Source: Gluconobacter sp. P1C6_b (lineage in GTDB: Bacteria > Pseudomonadota > Alphaproteobacteria > Acetobacterales > Acetobacteraceae). Taken from it: a DNA stretch of 64,000 nucleotides. Where the stretch lies: NCBI RefSeq assembly GCF_018811945.1, contig NZ_JACRVU010000003.1:186001-250000 (forward strand). Reading direction: 5' to 3'. Position 1 is the stretch's first letter; each line of letters starts with the position of its first letter. Below are positions 1-8,971 of this stretch, one piece after another. A program made the position numbers and the translations under genes. The notes beneath the pieces are model-generated. The model had not been told where the DNA came from, searched no databases, and worked only from the letters and a program-made list of their open reading frames with translations.

Positions 1-29
1 ATGGCATTTTTCATTTGGCTGACAGGTGC

Positions 30-497
30 ATGACCAGTTTTCTTTTCGTATGTACGGGCAATATCTGCCGCTCACCTCTGGCCGAACTGGCCATGCGCCG
101 CGAAGCCAGCCTTCGCGGACTGACCCTCGATATCGACTCTGCGGCAACCGGACGCTGGAATCTCGGCGAGGCTCCTGACCCCCGTGCCCGTGTCGTCGCG
201 TCCAGACAGGGTCTGGATGCGTCACCGCTTCGGGCACGCCTGGTCACCGAAGAAGACTTCGACCGGTTTGACCACGTCATTGCGATGGACCGCTCCCATC
301 TCGCCATCCTCAGACAGATGCGCCCTCACCAGTCAAAAGCGCGCCTTTCCCTGATGCTGGATCATATTCCCACCCGTGCCGGACAGGACGTCATCGACCC
401 CTATTACGGTCCGGATGAAGGGTTCGTAACGACATGGGAGGACGTCGAGGCCGCTTGTGCAGCCCTTGCCAGAACAGTTCTTGGTCCCCGCCTCTGA
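30..497 (+). CDS. Low-molecular-weight protein-tyrosine phosphatase
   Basis: Predicted cytoplasmic phosphatase of 155 aa that removes phosphate from tyrosine residues, and possibly from arginine or small substrates. The N-terminus carries the family P-loop CX5R signature 'VCTGNICRSP', with the nucleophilic Cys near residue 8. The C-terminal 'DPYYG' supplies the general-acid Asp. Length matches the family (about 150-160 aa). An ATG at 30 is preferred because the P-loop then lies a few residues from the N-terminus, as in homologues; a TTG at 15 is the alternative. The next gene begins 38 bp downstream on the same strand, so the two may be co-transcribed. The physiological target cannot be read from the sequence. 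Confidence 0.88.
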   Translation: MTSFLFVCTGNICRSPLAELAMRREASLRGLTLDIDSAATGRWNLGEAPDPRARVVASRQGLDASPLRARLVTEEDFDRFDHVIAMDRSHLAILRQMRPHQSKARLSLMLDHIPTRAGQDVIDPYYGPDEGFVTTWEDVEAACAALARTVLGPRL

Positions 498-534
498 AGC
501 TTATAGCTTGAGCGGAACAGAAATGGAGATTCCC

Positions 535-1467
535 ATGTCATCCAAACCTGACATTCTGACGATTGATCCCCTCGTGCCGGTCATGAAGGAAAGGCTGGAG
601 AAATCGTTTACACTCCACCCCTATACATCGCTGGAAAACCTGAAGAGCATTGCTCCTGCCATTCGCGGGATCACGACAGGTGGCGGATCCGGGGTTCCTT
701 CCGAAATCATGGACGCCCTGCCCAATCTTGAAGTCATTTCCGTTAACGGTGTGGGCACGGACCGCATCAATCTTGATGAAGCAAGACGCCGCAACATCGG
801 GGTCGCCACAACCCAGAACACCCTGACGGACGACGTGGCCGACATGGCTGTCGCGCTGATGATGACAGTGATGCGGGGTATCGTAACGAACGATGCCTTC
901 GTCCGTGCTGGAAAATGGCCTTCAGCCACGCCTCCCCTCGGACGAAGCCTGACACGGAAAAAAGTGGGCATCGCAGGATTTGGACATATCGGCCAGGCGA
1001 TTGCCAAACGCGTCTCGGCGTTCGGAATGGAGGTGGCCTACTTCAACTCACACGCCCGACCTGAAAGCACTTGCCACTTCGAGCCTGATCTGAAGGCGCT
1101 GGCAACCTGGTGCGACGTCCTGATCCTGGCGGTCTCAGGCGGTCCACGGTCCGCCAACATGATCGACAGGGACATCCTGAATGCTCTGGGCAAGGACGGC
1201 TTCCTGGTCAATATCGCGCGAGGAACAGTAGTGGACGAAGCAGCACTTCTAAGCGCCCTGCAGGAAAAACGCATCGCCGGCGCCGGACTGGACGTTTTCC
1301 AGAACGAACCGAATATCAATCCGGCTTTTCTAAGCCTGCCCAACACCGTTCTGCAGGCCCATCAGGCATCGGCCACAGTCGAAACCAGAACAGCCATGGC
1401 TCATCTGGTCGTGGACAACCTCATTGCCTATTTCACCGACAAAACCCTGCTTACGCCCGTAATCTAA
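535..1467 (+). CDS. D-isomer-specific 2-hydroxyacid dehydrogenase (glyoxylate/hydroxypyruvate reductase-like)
   Basis: NAD(P)H-dependent oxidoreductase of 310 aa that interconverts 2-keto acids and D-2-hydroxyacids. The nucleotide-binding motif 'GFGHIGQAIAKRV' lies near residue 150. The catalytic Arg is in 'NIARGTVVDE', a Glu follows in 'FQNEP', and the catalytic His is in 'QAHQASAT', all in the usual order. The ATG at 535 is chosen because GGAG sits 6 nt upstream; an in-frame ATG at 523 is possible. Close relatives act on glyoxylate, hydroxypyruvate or 2-ketogluconate. The last would suit an acetic acid bacterium, but the substrate is inference. Confidence 0.87.
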   Translation: MSSKPDILTIDPLVPVMKERLEKSFTLHPYTSLENLKSIAPAIRGITTGGGSGVPSEIMDALPNLEVISVNGVGTDRINLDEARRRNIGVATTQNTLTDDVADMAVALMMTVMRGIVTNDAFVRAGKWPSATPPLGRSLTRKKVGIAGFGHIGQAIAKRVSAFGMEVAYFNSHARPESTCHFEPDLKALATWCDVLILAVSGGPRSANMIDRDILNALGKDGFLVNIARGTVVDEAALLSALQEKRIAGAGLDVFQNEPNINPAFLSLPNTVLQAHQASATVETRTAMAHLVVDNLIAYFTDKTLLTPVI

Positions 1468-1470
1468 GAC

Positions 1471-2229
1471 CTATGCCACGAACTGTTCGGCAATGATCCG
1501 CTCTGAAAGGCCGTGATCAGGATCGAACAGGATCGTGGCTTTCCGGGAGCGGTCTTCCCGAACAACAACCTCCGCCACATCACGGATTTCGGTAAAATCC
1601 GCTACAGCCGCTGTTGCCCTCTTCTCGGTATCAAGCAGTGTCAATTTAACGACTGCGCTCGACGGCAGCAGAGCCCCCCGCCAACGACGAGGCCGAAAAG
1701 CGGAAATTGGTGTAAGAGGAAGAATATTGGCGCTCAAAGGCACAATAGGTCCGTGGGCGGACAGGTTGTAAGCTGTCGAACCGGCCGGTGTGGAAACGAT
1801 TATGCCGTCACAAATCAGTTCTTCAAGTCGCAACCGACCATCTATTTCTATCCGGATACGGGACGTCTGACGTGTCTGACGGAAAAGAAACACATCATTG
1901 AATGCCAGTGCGCTTTTGACTTCTCCCTCCACTGTCGTAGCGGTCATGTGCAGTGGGTGAAGAACCGAAGGCTGAGCATTTTCGAGACGCTTTAAAAGGT
2001 CCCCCTCATCGGCAGCATTCATCAAGAATCCAACCGTTCCATAATTCATGCCGTAAATGGCTATGCTTTTATCCAGAACCTTGTGCAGGGCCTCGAGCAT
2101 GAAACCGTCCCCTCCCAGACAGACCACAACATCTGCCTCGTGAAGCCGCACATTTCCATATTTCTGTGAAAGTCGGGCCAGCGCAGCTTGGGCGCTGTCA
2201 GTGGAAGAGGCAACAAAATGAATTTTCAT
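1471..2229 (-). CDS. nadK: NAD kinase
   Basis: Phosphorylates NAD to NADP with ATP or polyphosphate in the cytoplasm. The 252-aa protein shows the diagnostic 'GGDGFML' (GGDG) motif near residue 39, '[10 protein letters not shown]', and the C-terminal substrate motif '[16 protein letters not shown]'. It is about 40 aa shorter than enterobacterial NadK, which is usual for alphaproteobacterial members. The gene converges on the hydroxyacid dehydrogenase with only 3 bp between stop codons. Upstream lies a degraded IS remnant and no obvious cotranscribed gene, so it probably has its own promoter in the AT-rich stretch 2230-2300. Confidence 0.93.
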   Translation of the reverse strand: MKIHFVASSTDSAQAALARLSQKYGNVRLHEADVVVCLGGDGFMLEALHKVLDKSIAIYGMNYGTVGFLMNAADEGDLLKRLENAQPSVLHPLHMTATTVEGEVKSALAFNDVFLFRQTRQTSRIRIEIDGRLRLEELICDGIIVSTPAGSTAYNLSAHGPIVPLSANILPLTPISAFRPRRWRGALLPSSAVVKLTLLDTEKRATAAVADFTEIRDVAEVVVREDRSRKATILFDPDHGLSERIIAEQFVA

Positions 2230-2449
2230 AACAAAATCGTATCAGCCTGAAATCAGCAGAGATCATTTTCCCTATTCCCGGACTCCTTAGCAGATGAACG
2301 GCTTGAAGGAGCATTATTTTTCAGAGCCAACAGTAGGATCGAAAATCGAATACCAGATCTGAGAACGCTCACCCACACGCCACTGGCCGAGCTTTAAAGC
2401 AGAGTGACATCAGAAATATCTGCATTTCTCAGAACTGGATCGACAACAA
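2230..2449. other. Intergenic stretch with possible gene remnants beside the IS relic
   Basis: This 220-bp stretch lies between nadK and the truncated transposase. It should hold the nadK promoter near its left end. On the minus strand two short open frames run through it without start codons. One ends in a stop at about 2392 (...DPVLRNADISDVTLL), and the other ends near 2312 (...LGQWRVGERSQIWYSIFDPT...). They could be tails of genes broken by the IS, or chance frames. No gene was recognised. Confidence 0.3.
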
Positions 2450-2870
2450 AAGCTCAGCGGTCGTCCGTTCTGATCGGTGACCGCATGCAGCCTGGTGTTC
2501 ATCCCGCCTTTCGTGCGACCGATCAGGCGGCCTGGATCCCCTTTTTTAGCCGCAGGCTCGAAGCCGTGCGGTGCGCCTTGAGATACGTCGCATCAATCAT
2601 AATCGTCTGAGGCTCGGTTTTCGCAGCAGACAGGCCATCCATCATCCGCATGAAAATGCCCATGTCGTCCCAACGCTTCCGATGGTTGTAGAGCGTCTTG
2701 TGCGGACCGTATTCCCGGGGCGTATCACACCAACGCATACCATTGCGATTCACAAAAATGATGCCGCTCAGCACGCGGCGGTCATCAACTCAGAGTTTAC
2801 CATGGCTCTTCGGAAAAAAGGGCCGCAGACGCTCCATCTGTTCATTCGTCAGCTAAAACAGGTCGCTCAT
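2450..2870 (-). pseudogene. IS5-family transposase, truncated with stops and a frameshift
   Basis: Translation from the ATG at 2870 gives a recognisable IS5-type transposase N-terminus but meets an in-frame TAG at codon 6 and a TGA at codon 28. After 'AHRTASSLRLKKG' the frame shifts at GCTAAAAAAGGGG (about 2541-2553). In the shifted frame the expected 'GRLIGRTKGGMN' continues to about 2450 and then stops matching. Some IS5 relatives use a programmed frameshift on an A-run, so the shift alone might be functional. The nonsense codons and the missing 3' end make the gene dead. Confidence 0.8.
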
Positions 2871-2935
2871 CTTCAGTCTCCTCACAGAGCCTGAAACAGT
2901 TTTTCGCAATCAAATCAATGGGTCCTGAGCCTAAA
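2450..2935 (-). mobile_element. Remnant of an IS5-family insertion sequence
   Basis: The minus strand carries the 5' half of an IS5-family element. The transposase coding relic is recognised by 'LTNEQMERLRPFFPKSHG', 'GMRWCDTPREYG' and 'MIDATYLKAHRTA'. Similarity to the family ceases near 2450, so the 3' half is missing. The right edge is placed near 2935, where 'GGGTCCTGAGCC' could be a terminal repeat, but no matching left terminal repeat or target duplication was found. Edges are therefore approximate. The element lies directly behind flhA. Confidence 0.75.
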
Positions 2936-2959
2936 CAACTCAGGTCGGCCACCCCAAAG

Positions 2960-2977
2960 TATAATAAATTTATTATA
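2960..2977. repeat. 18-bp perfect AT palindrome over the flhA stop codon
   Basis: TATAATAAATTTATTATA is its own reverse complement and contains the flhA stop codon (2973-2975). It is not a GC-rich terminator. It could be a protein-binding site, a fold-back at the mRNA end, or chance in AT-rich DNA. Confidence 0.6.
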
Positions 2978-5105
2978 TTGATCCAATAGTACGTATTTTA
3001 ACGCGTGGGAAAATTTCCTCTTGCGCCAAAACACTTATAGAAGGCTGCACACGCTCTATTATACGCCGTATGGGAAGGCGTATACTTCTCGAAACCAATA
3101 TTACTGGCACCTCTGCTTGCTTGGAGGCACTATCAAGACAGAATTTAACGCGAGAAACGAATTCATTCATTTTTGACGGCGAAAAATTAATCTGCTTTTC
3201 TTCGCCCGAATTAGACAAATGATCCAAAATAAACATCTCCCAGTCAGGACTGAGGGTCACAATGGGGATATATCCCTGAGGTCCAAGGACTGATGAGCTG
3301 ATTTGACGAGCCAGCCTGATCCGAACATGCGCAACTAACGCTGAAACAGTTTTTAATCCTTGGCTACATCCCTCCTGCAAAGCTTCCAAAATACTAACCA
3401 GATCACGGATTGATACCCGCTCTTCAAGAAGGGACTGCAGAGTTCTTTGTATTACACTCACTGAAATCTGAGAGGGAACCAGATCTACGACCAATTTCTG
3501 CTGCTCTCTAGGCATCTCATCCAGCAGTTTTTGCGTCTCCGAATAAGAAAGAAGATCTGGCATATTATCTTTAACCAATTCGGTTAAATGCGTGATGATT
3601 ACACTTGCAGGATCAACAACAGTATATCCCTGAACAATGGCATTCTCCCGCAAATTTTGATCTATCCACAATGCAGGCAAACCAAAAGCTGGTTCTTTGG
3701 TTTTTTCTCCCTCGAGATTTGGCTCTCCACCCCGTGGATCCATCGCTAAAAGCTTATTCAGTCTGACTTCACCATGACCAACCTCTATCTCCTTAATAGA
3801 AACAGAATAAGAATCAGGCGGCAAAAGCAGGTTATCTTGGATGCGAACAGGCGGAAGGACAAAACCCATATCGCTTGCAATTGTTCGGCGAAGTATTTTT
3901 ATTTTTTCTGTTAAGCGCGTCCCCTCACCGCTTGCTATCGCCAACAAATTAAAGCCCAATTCCAGTCTCAAAAGATCTACCTTCAAGCTTTCCGAAATGG
4001 GAAACTCTGCGGGAACAGAATTTTCGGGAACTACAACGGAATCTCCATCATTATCCGTATCAACAACAGGCGTCCGGTACCTTATCCAAGCCGCTCCCCC
4101 CGCCAAAACAGCTAGAAACAAAAAGGGAAATGTCGGCAAACCTGGTATTAACGCCAACACCACTGCCGAGCCGGAAGCCAGGGCAAGCGGTTTAGAATTA
4201 CCACCTAATTGACGGACAAGAGCAACGTCAGCTCCTCCTTCAGTCCCCCCCGTTGTTACGACAATACCTGAGGCTGTAGAAACCAACAGGGCTGGGATTT
4301 GCGAAACAAGGCCATCACCTATCGTCAACGTCGTAAACGAGGTAGCTGCATCTGCTATCTGCATACCGTGGCGAACAACACCTATAGTTAATCCGCCTAC
4401 AATATTGATAGCGGTTATAATTAGACTAGCAATTGCATCTCCTCGCACGAATTTGGCCGCACCATCCATCGCGCCATAAAAACCACTTTCTTCTTCAAGT
4501 TCTCTACGTTTTTTACGTGCGACAGAATCAGTAATAGCACCTGAAGATAGTTCAGCATCAATTGCCATTTGTTTTCCCGGCATGGAATCCAGAGAAAACC
4601 TGGCCGCAACCTCGGCAATACGTCCCGAACCTTTTGTAATAACCATAAAGTTAACAACCAGAAGTATCGAGAACAAGATAGCCCCGATAACTACGTCTCC
4701 GCCCATCAAGAAGCCACCAAAAGCCGCAACAACATGGCCAGCGGCATAGGTGCCTTCATATCCGTGGCTCAGAATCAAACGTGTGGTTGCCACCTCGAGT
4801 GAGAGTCTGAGTAGAGTTGTCAGTAGAAGAAGTGTAGGAAAAGATGTGAAATCAAGCGGCTTATTTAAAAATAATGCCACCATCAGAACCAGAATGGACA
4901 ATGTAACCGACAACGACAATCCGACGTCTAAAACAAACGTCGGAAGAGGCAGAACCAGTATCGACAACAGTGCAGAGACAGAGAGAGCAAGCCCGATATC
5001 TGAGCCAGGAACCCATTTTTTTAAAGCAAGCACGCTCTGAGGAATGTTATTTGATGAAAAAATTCTTCCGACCTCGGAAGAGAAACTTTTTTTTATATTA
5101 TTCAT
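2973..5105 (-). CDS. flhA: Flagellar export gate protein FlhA
   Basis: Integral membrane component of the flagellar type III export gate that recruits chaperone-substrate complexes and couples export to the proton gradient. The 710-aa length is typical. The N-terminal half (about residues 35-340) has multiple hydrophobic helices and the FHIPEP-family cytoplasmic loop around 'KGSGRIAEVAARFSLDSMPG'. The C-terminal half is the soluble FlhA-C domain. It is the last gene of fliF-fliG-fliH-fliN-flhA and lies 20 bp behind fliN. Base composition is lower in GC than most of the window. The reading frame is intact although an IS relic begins immediately downstream. Confidence 0.96.
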   Translation of the reverse strand: MNNIKKSFSSEVGRIFSSNNIPQSVLALKKWVPGSDIGLALSVSALLSILVLPLPTFVLDVGLSLSVTLSILVLMVALFLNKPLDFTSFPTLLLLTTLLRLSLEVATTRLILSHGYEGTYAAGHVVAAFGGFLMGGDVVIGAILFSILLVVNFMVITKGSGRIAEVAARFSLDSMPGKQMAIDAELSSGAITDSVARKKRRELEEESGFYGAMDGAAKFVRGDAIASLIITAINIVGGLTIGVVRHGMQIADAATSFTTLTIGDGLVSQIPALLVSTASGIVVTTGGTEGGADVALVRQLGGNSKPLALASGSAVVLALIPGLPTFPFLFLAVLAGGAAWIRYRTPVVDTDNDGDSVVVPENSVPAEFPISESLKVDLLRLELGFNLLAIASGEGTRLTEKIKILRRTIASDMGFVLPPVRIQDNLLLPPDSYSVSIKEIEVGHGEVRLNKLLAMDPRGGEPNLEGEKTKEPAFGLPALWIDQNLRENAIVQGYTVVDPASVIITHLTELVKDNMPDLLSYSETQKLLDEMPREQQKLVVDLVPSQISVSVIQRTLQSLLEERVSIRDLVSILEALQEGCSQGLKTVSALVAHVRIRLARQISSSVLGPQGYIPIVTLSPDWEMFILDHLSNSGEEKQINFSPSKMNEFVSRVKFCLDSASKQAEVPVILVSRSIRLPIRRIIERVQPSISVLAQEEIFPRVKIRTIGSI

Positions 5106-5125
5106 TTTTCTTCCGATATGGTTTT

Positions 5126-5449
5126 TTAATTTTCTGACTTCACGATTTCAGTCATGGTTACGCCTAAACGCGTCTCATCCACCATGACTACCTCGCCTCT
5201 TGCAATTAAGCGATTATTGACAAGAATATCGATTGGATCTCCAATCTTCCGGTCCAACTCCACTACAGCCCCTCGCCCCAGCTTCAACAATTGGTTTATC
5301 GGCATTGTAGCTCGCCCCAATACTGCACTTACTGTAACAGGTATGTCATAAATAGCCTGTAAATCGTTAGGCGTCTTATCCCCTGAAATTTCTTCTTTTG
5401 AAAACTGTTCTCTTTCTACACTGAAATCATCTTCATCTTTATCCAGCAT
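5126..5449 (-). CDS. fliN: Flagellar motor switch protein FliN
   Basis: Forms part of the C-ring that sets the direction of flagellar rotation. The 107-aa protein has an acidic, poorly conserved N-terminus (about residues 1-27) and a SpoA/FliN domain from about residue 30 to 105. Typical FliN features are 'DIPVTVSAVLGRATM', 'LLKLGRGAVVELDR' and the closing 'RLGVTMTEIV'. Length fits short alphaproteobacterial FliN. It sits 8 bp after fliH and 20 bp before flhA in the same transcription direction, confirming a flagellar role. Confidence 0.93.
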   Translation of the reverse strand: MLDKDEDDFSVEREQFSKEEISGDKTPNDLQAIYDIPVTVSAVLGRATMPINQLLKLGRGAVVELDRKIGDPIDILVNNRLIARGEVVMVDETRLGVTMTEIVKSEN

Positions 5450-5457
5450 TTTTTTTC

Positions 5458-6108
5458 CTATTTTTCATGAGAGAGCGAGAGAATTTCTGACGTTATTTCA
5501 GAAACAACTTTATCCGCATTGCGAACAAACAGACCTGTATCCCAAGAAATCTTAAAATCTCCGCCTTTCTTCGTTTCATCCACAATAATATTTATTGTTT
5601 TTTGTGTGGATTCTCTAAAGCATCCTTCTATTTTTTCAGAAAGTTCTTGAGAACAAGTTAATTCTAATTGGAATTTATCTTTCATGAATAAATTAATTTT
5701 TTCGATCGTTCGCTTTGCCTCTTCTACTCCACATTTCATCAAAAGCTCCGGAAACAAATTCATAAGAATTTTTAGAAAGAAAGACGTAACCTGCTTGGAA
5801 ATATCCTTCTCTATAATTTTTATATTATCATATATTTCATATATTTCTTTTTTTATTTCATTTTTATAAAAATTCTCTATGCTTATCTTTTCATCATCAA
5901 ATAATTTTTTTCCTAATAATTTTCCTTTTTGTATTCCTTTTTGATAAGATTCTTCTAAAAGCTCATCAGATAGCGTATTATTGTCTTCACTCTCGGTGGA
6001 CGAGGGTATATTGTCTTTTTTCTCTACATTGTCTGGTAAGACCCTATCAAAGTCCTCCGCGTAGAGAATTCCAGAAGCATTATTTCCTGCTGAGAAATTG
6101 TGGGCCAT
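5458..6108 (-). CDS. FliH-like flagellar assembly protein
   Basis: Probable FliH, the partner that regulates the export ATPase FliI. The 216-aa protein is charged, rich in Lys, Glu and Ile, and has predicted helical or coiled segments in the middle (about residues 50-120), the usual FliH layout. Assignment rests largely on position between fliG and fliN, because primary-sequence motifs in FliH are weak. The start ATG overlaps the fliG stop (TAATG), so translation is coupled. Base composition is extreme: stretches such as 5821-5940 are only about 10-22% GC, whereas flanking operons are near 60%. This suggests foreign origin or relaxed selection. Confidence 0.62.
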   Translation of the reverse strand: MAHNFSAGNNASGILYAEDFDRVLPDNVEKKDNIPSSTESEDNNTLSDELLEESYQKGIQKGKLLGKKLFDDEKISIENFYKNEIKKEIYEIYDNIKIIEKDISKQVTSFFLKILMNLFPELLMKCGVEEAKRTIEKINLFMKDKFQLELTCSQELSEKIEGCFRESTQKTINIIVDETKKGGDFKISWDTGLFVRNADKVVSEITSEILSLSHEK

Positions 6109-7112
6109 TAGACAATCATCTCATTTCCAGGCTGTTCTTGATCAATCAGATCAATTTCGCCTCGGTCCACAAGATCTTTCGCAATAACAAGAATTTGGTT
6201 CTGCGCAGTATCAACATCTTTTACTCTCACAGGACCCAAATCTTCAATTTCATCCATAAGAATACGGCCTGCACGCTCCGACATGGAAGCAAGAAATGCC
6301 TGTCTCAATTTATCGCTTGCACCTTTAAGTGCTAGCGGAAGGCTTTCCCGAGGTATCTGATTCAGCAACACTATCAAACTCTCACTGGAAATATTGACGA
6401 GTTCCTCAAAAGTAAACATAAGACTTTTAATCTGCTCGGCATCATCCTGACTTCGCTCTTCCAGAGCAGTCATAAATCTACCTTCAATGCGCCTGTCAAA
6501 ATTGTTGAATATATCTGCCAGAACCTCATGACTATTACGGTTTATTCCACGCGGAATATTTGATACAAATTCCGATCTCAGTGTCTTTTCAACGCTTTGA
6601 AGAACGTTTTTCTGTATTGTTTCCGTTTTAAGCATTCTCATCATGATATCTAATGAAAATTCTTCCGGGAAAAGCGCCAGAACTTTAGCTGCATGAGAAG
6701 GTTTGATCCGACTCAATATAACGGCGACAGTCTGTGGGTATTCATTTTTCAAATAATTCGCGAGAACGGTCTCTGATACATTACCGAGCTTATCCCACAT
6801 TGTACGCCCGGCAGGCCCACGGATTTCTTCCATGATTGCTGCAGCCCGATTGGCGGGAAGAGCATTTTTGAGAAGTTTTTCCGTACTTTCCAGATCTCCC
6901 ACTACACCTTCAGCAGACCCCAAACCCTGACTAAATTCGTGGCATATTTTTTCGACGGTATTTGACGAAACAATACCCAGCTGAGCCATTGCAGATGAAA
7001 TTTCTCTGATTTCTTCCTCATGCATCTGCTCGAACAAACGAGAACAATTTTCTTCGCCCAGGGCCATCATCAGAATGGCTGCTTTTTGTGCGCCGGAGAT
7101 ATTCTTTTCCAT
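6108..7112 (-). CDS. fliG: Flagellar motor switch protein FliG
   Basis: C-ring protein that contacts FliF and transmits torque from the stator. The 334-aa product begins with 'GAQKAAILMMALGEE', the typical FliG N-terminus. The middle domain contains a form of the EHPQ motif ('NEYPQTVAVILSRIKP'). The C-terminal domain contains the charged torque helix 'MSERAGRILMDEIEDLGPV'. Three in-frame ATGs (7121, 7118, 7112) cluster at the fliF stop. The one at 7112 is preferred because GGGAGG lies about 9 nt upstream. GC is lower than in fliF. Confidence 0.94.
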   Translation of the reverse strand: MEKNISGAQKAAILMMALGEENCSRLFEQMHEEEIREISSAMAQLGIVSSNTVEKICHEFSQGLGSAEGVVGDLESTEKLLKNALPANRAAAIMEEIRGPAGRTMWDKLGNVSETVLANYLKNEYPQTVAVILSRIKPSHAAKVLALFPEEFSLDIMMRMLKTETIQKNVLQSVEKTLRSEFVSNIPRGINRNSHEVLADIFNNFDRRIEGRFMTALEERSQDDAEQIKSLMFTFEELVNISSESLIVLLNQIPRESLPLALKGASDKLRQAFLASMSERAGRILMDEIEDLGPVRVKDVDTAQNQILVIAKDLVDRGEIDLIDQEQPGNEMIV

Positions 7113-7117
7113 ATCCA

Positions 7118-8797
7118 TCATCCTCCCGCTCCTTCTTGAGAAGGCATCAACCATCCCCTTACCAAGGCAATACTTTCAGATGGATGAGTTTCTACAAGAT
7201 CTACGACCTTTTGAACGGAAGAAGCTCTAATCCTTCCCTGTACCCCACTGACAGAGACTGTTTCTTCATCAAGAGGTTCAGCATTTACATAAGCGGCCTC
7301 GAGCATAGGAGTTCCCGCTCTCTCGGACTGACTGTCGGGCAGATAAACAGTCCCTTGCGAAGAAAGATCGGCACCCGGGATACGGGCTTCAGAAGCGGCA
7401 AAATTGAGCAATTTTCCAGAGCTGGACTCTCCAATCGGCCGGAGTAATGGTCGCACGACAAAGAACAGAACCATCGCCAGGCAAGCTGCGAATAATCCAA
7501 ATCTTATCGCCTCCATCTGATTTGAATGGGTGAAAAACTTGCTCCAACCGGAGGCCTCTGGCTTCATTTCCATGTCCATATCCGTAAATTTCATGGACAT
7601 TACGGTGACTACGTCACCTCTGCTCTGATCGAAGCCAACAGCACTTTTTGTCAACGCAGTCAGTCGGCCAAGTTCTTCCTGATTGCGCGGCTGCCATGAA
7701 GCGTGGCCTTTTCCATCAGACTGGCTGATACCATCGACCATGACGGCCATACTGATACGAGCAATACGTGGCTGATCCTGTATCAGAGTCCGGACTGTCT
7801 TACTTATCTCATAATTATTTATTTGTTCCTGCCGGTTGCTCTGACTTCCATTCTGCTGCTGTCCCGCATTGGCGTTCGGAAGATTATTTGACACCGTCGT
7901 GTTGGTGGAGCCTTGGGTATTGATACTTTTTTCTGTCTTGGTCTGTTGCGATCGCAGAACCTGCTGGTCGGGATCATAATTTTCCTGGGTTTCCCGAACA
8001 TGATCGTTATTCATGGTGACACTGGCTTCTACACGCACATGTCCAGGCCCCAGTGAAGATCCCAGCAGATCCTCGACTTCACGCGCGATACGCTGTTCAA
8101 TCAATTGCCGCTGCTCTTCCGCCGACTGACCGCCATTTGAGTTTCCTTCTCCCTGCTTAAGAAGAACATGACCACGATTGTCGATCAGGGAGATGTTGTG
8201 GACGTCCAGCCCGGGAACCGCGGCGGAAACCAGGTTAACGACTGCGGCAATGTTTTCCTCATCCAGCCGACGTCCACTATCCATTGAAAGAAGGACGCTC
8301 GCCTGAGCATTCTGCTCGTCTGTTGAAAAAAGCTCCCTGTGACGCAGCACAAGATGCACCCTGGCGTTCCGGACACCATGGATCAGACGGATTGAACGTT
8401 CCAGTTCACCCTCGAGTGCACGAGTTTCATTGATCGTCTGTTCGAATTGCGTGGCGGTAAAGCTGTTGCCCTTGTCGAATATCTCGTATCCGACAGACCC
8501 GCCTGATGGCAGGCCACTTTGAGCCAGAAGCAATCTGGCACGTGCAACGTCGTCATCAGGCACCATGATCGTGCTGCCCTGATCCTGAAGACGATATTTG
8601 ATGTGGGCTTTTGCAAGCTGCTCTACGATTTCACCCGCTTCATGCGCTTCCAGATCACGGTAAAGCAGGCCGTTTGTGGCGTTGACCCCATGAAGGACAA
8701 GAACGCCAAGCAGGACCAGCATTGCAACGCCAACGCCGCCAAGAGCAGCCAGACGTGGCAGGCCCAACTGCTTGAGGTTTGCTAGAAGCGCTTTCAC
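7118..8797 (-). CDS. fliF: Flagellar MS-ring protein FliF
   Basis: Builds the membrane-embedded MS ring that houses the export gate. The 559-aa protein has an N-terminal membrane helix (about residues 17-38), ring-building domains with 'AHIKYRLQDQGSTIMVP' and 'GSVGYEIFDKGNSFTATQFE', a Ser/Asn/Gln-rich linker near 300-330, a second membrane helix (about 432-452) and a C-terminal FliG-binding tail. It starts with GTG at 8797. The fliF stop codon overlaps potential fliG starts. The 175-bp gap upstream, after flgD, probably holds the promoter for fliF-flhA. Confidence 0.95.
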   Translation of the reverse strand: MKALLANLKQLGLPRLAALGGVGVAMLVLLGVLVLHGVNATNGLLYRDLEAHEAGEIVEQLAKAHIKYRLQDQGSTIMVPDDDVARARLLLAQSGLPSGGSVGYEIFDKGNSFTATQFEQTINETRALEGELERSIRLIHGVRNARVHLVLRHRELFSTDEQNAQASVLLSMDSGRRLDEENIAAVVNLVSAAVPGLDVHNISLIDNRGHVLLKQGEGNSNGGQSAEEQRQLIEQRIAREVEDLLGSSLGPGHVRVEASVTMNNDHVRETQENYDPDQQVLRSQQTKTEKSINTQGSTNTTVSNNLPNANAGQQQNGSQSNRQEQINNYEISKTVRTLIQDQPRIARISMAVMVDGISQSDGKGHASWQPRNQEELGRLTALTKSAVGFDQSRGDVVTVMSMKFTDMDMEMKPEASGWSKFFTHSNQMEAIRFGLFAACLAMVLFFVVRPLLRPIGESSSGKLLNFAASEARIPGADLSSQGTVYLPDSQSERAGTPMLEAAYVNAEPLDEETVSVSGVQGRIRASSVQKVVDLVETHPSESIALVRGWLMPSQEGAGG

Positions 8798-8971
8798 CGG
8801 CTGCTCTCTTTCCGGTTTTTCAGTGAATCGTCATCCTGGCGACTCTCTTTAGAAAAACCTTCCTGCACTGCCCACATGAGCACTTACCCCTAAACCCAAC
8901 TGTCAATAACGCTGATTGTGGAGCAAAAAGGTTAACGTACGCCTAACAATGAGCATTATCAGTCGCTGGAA

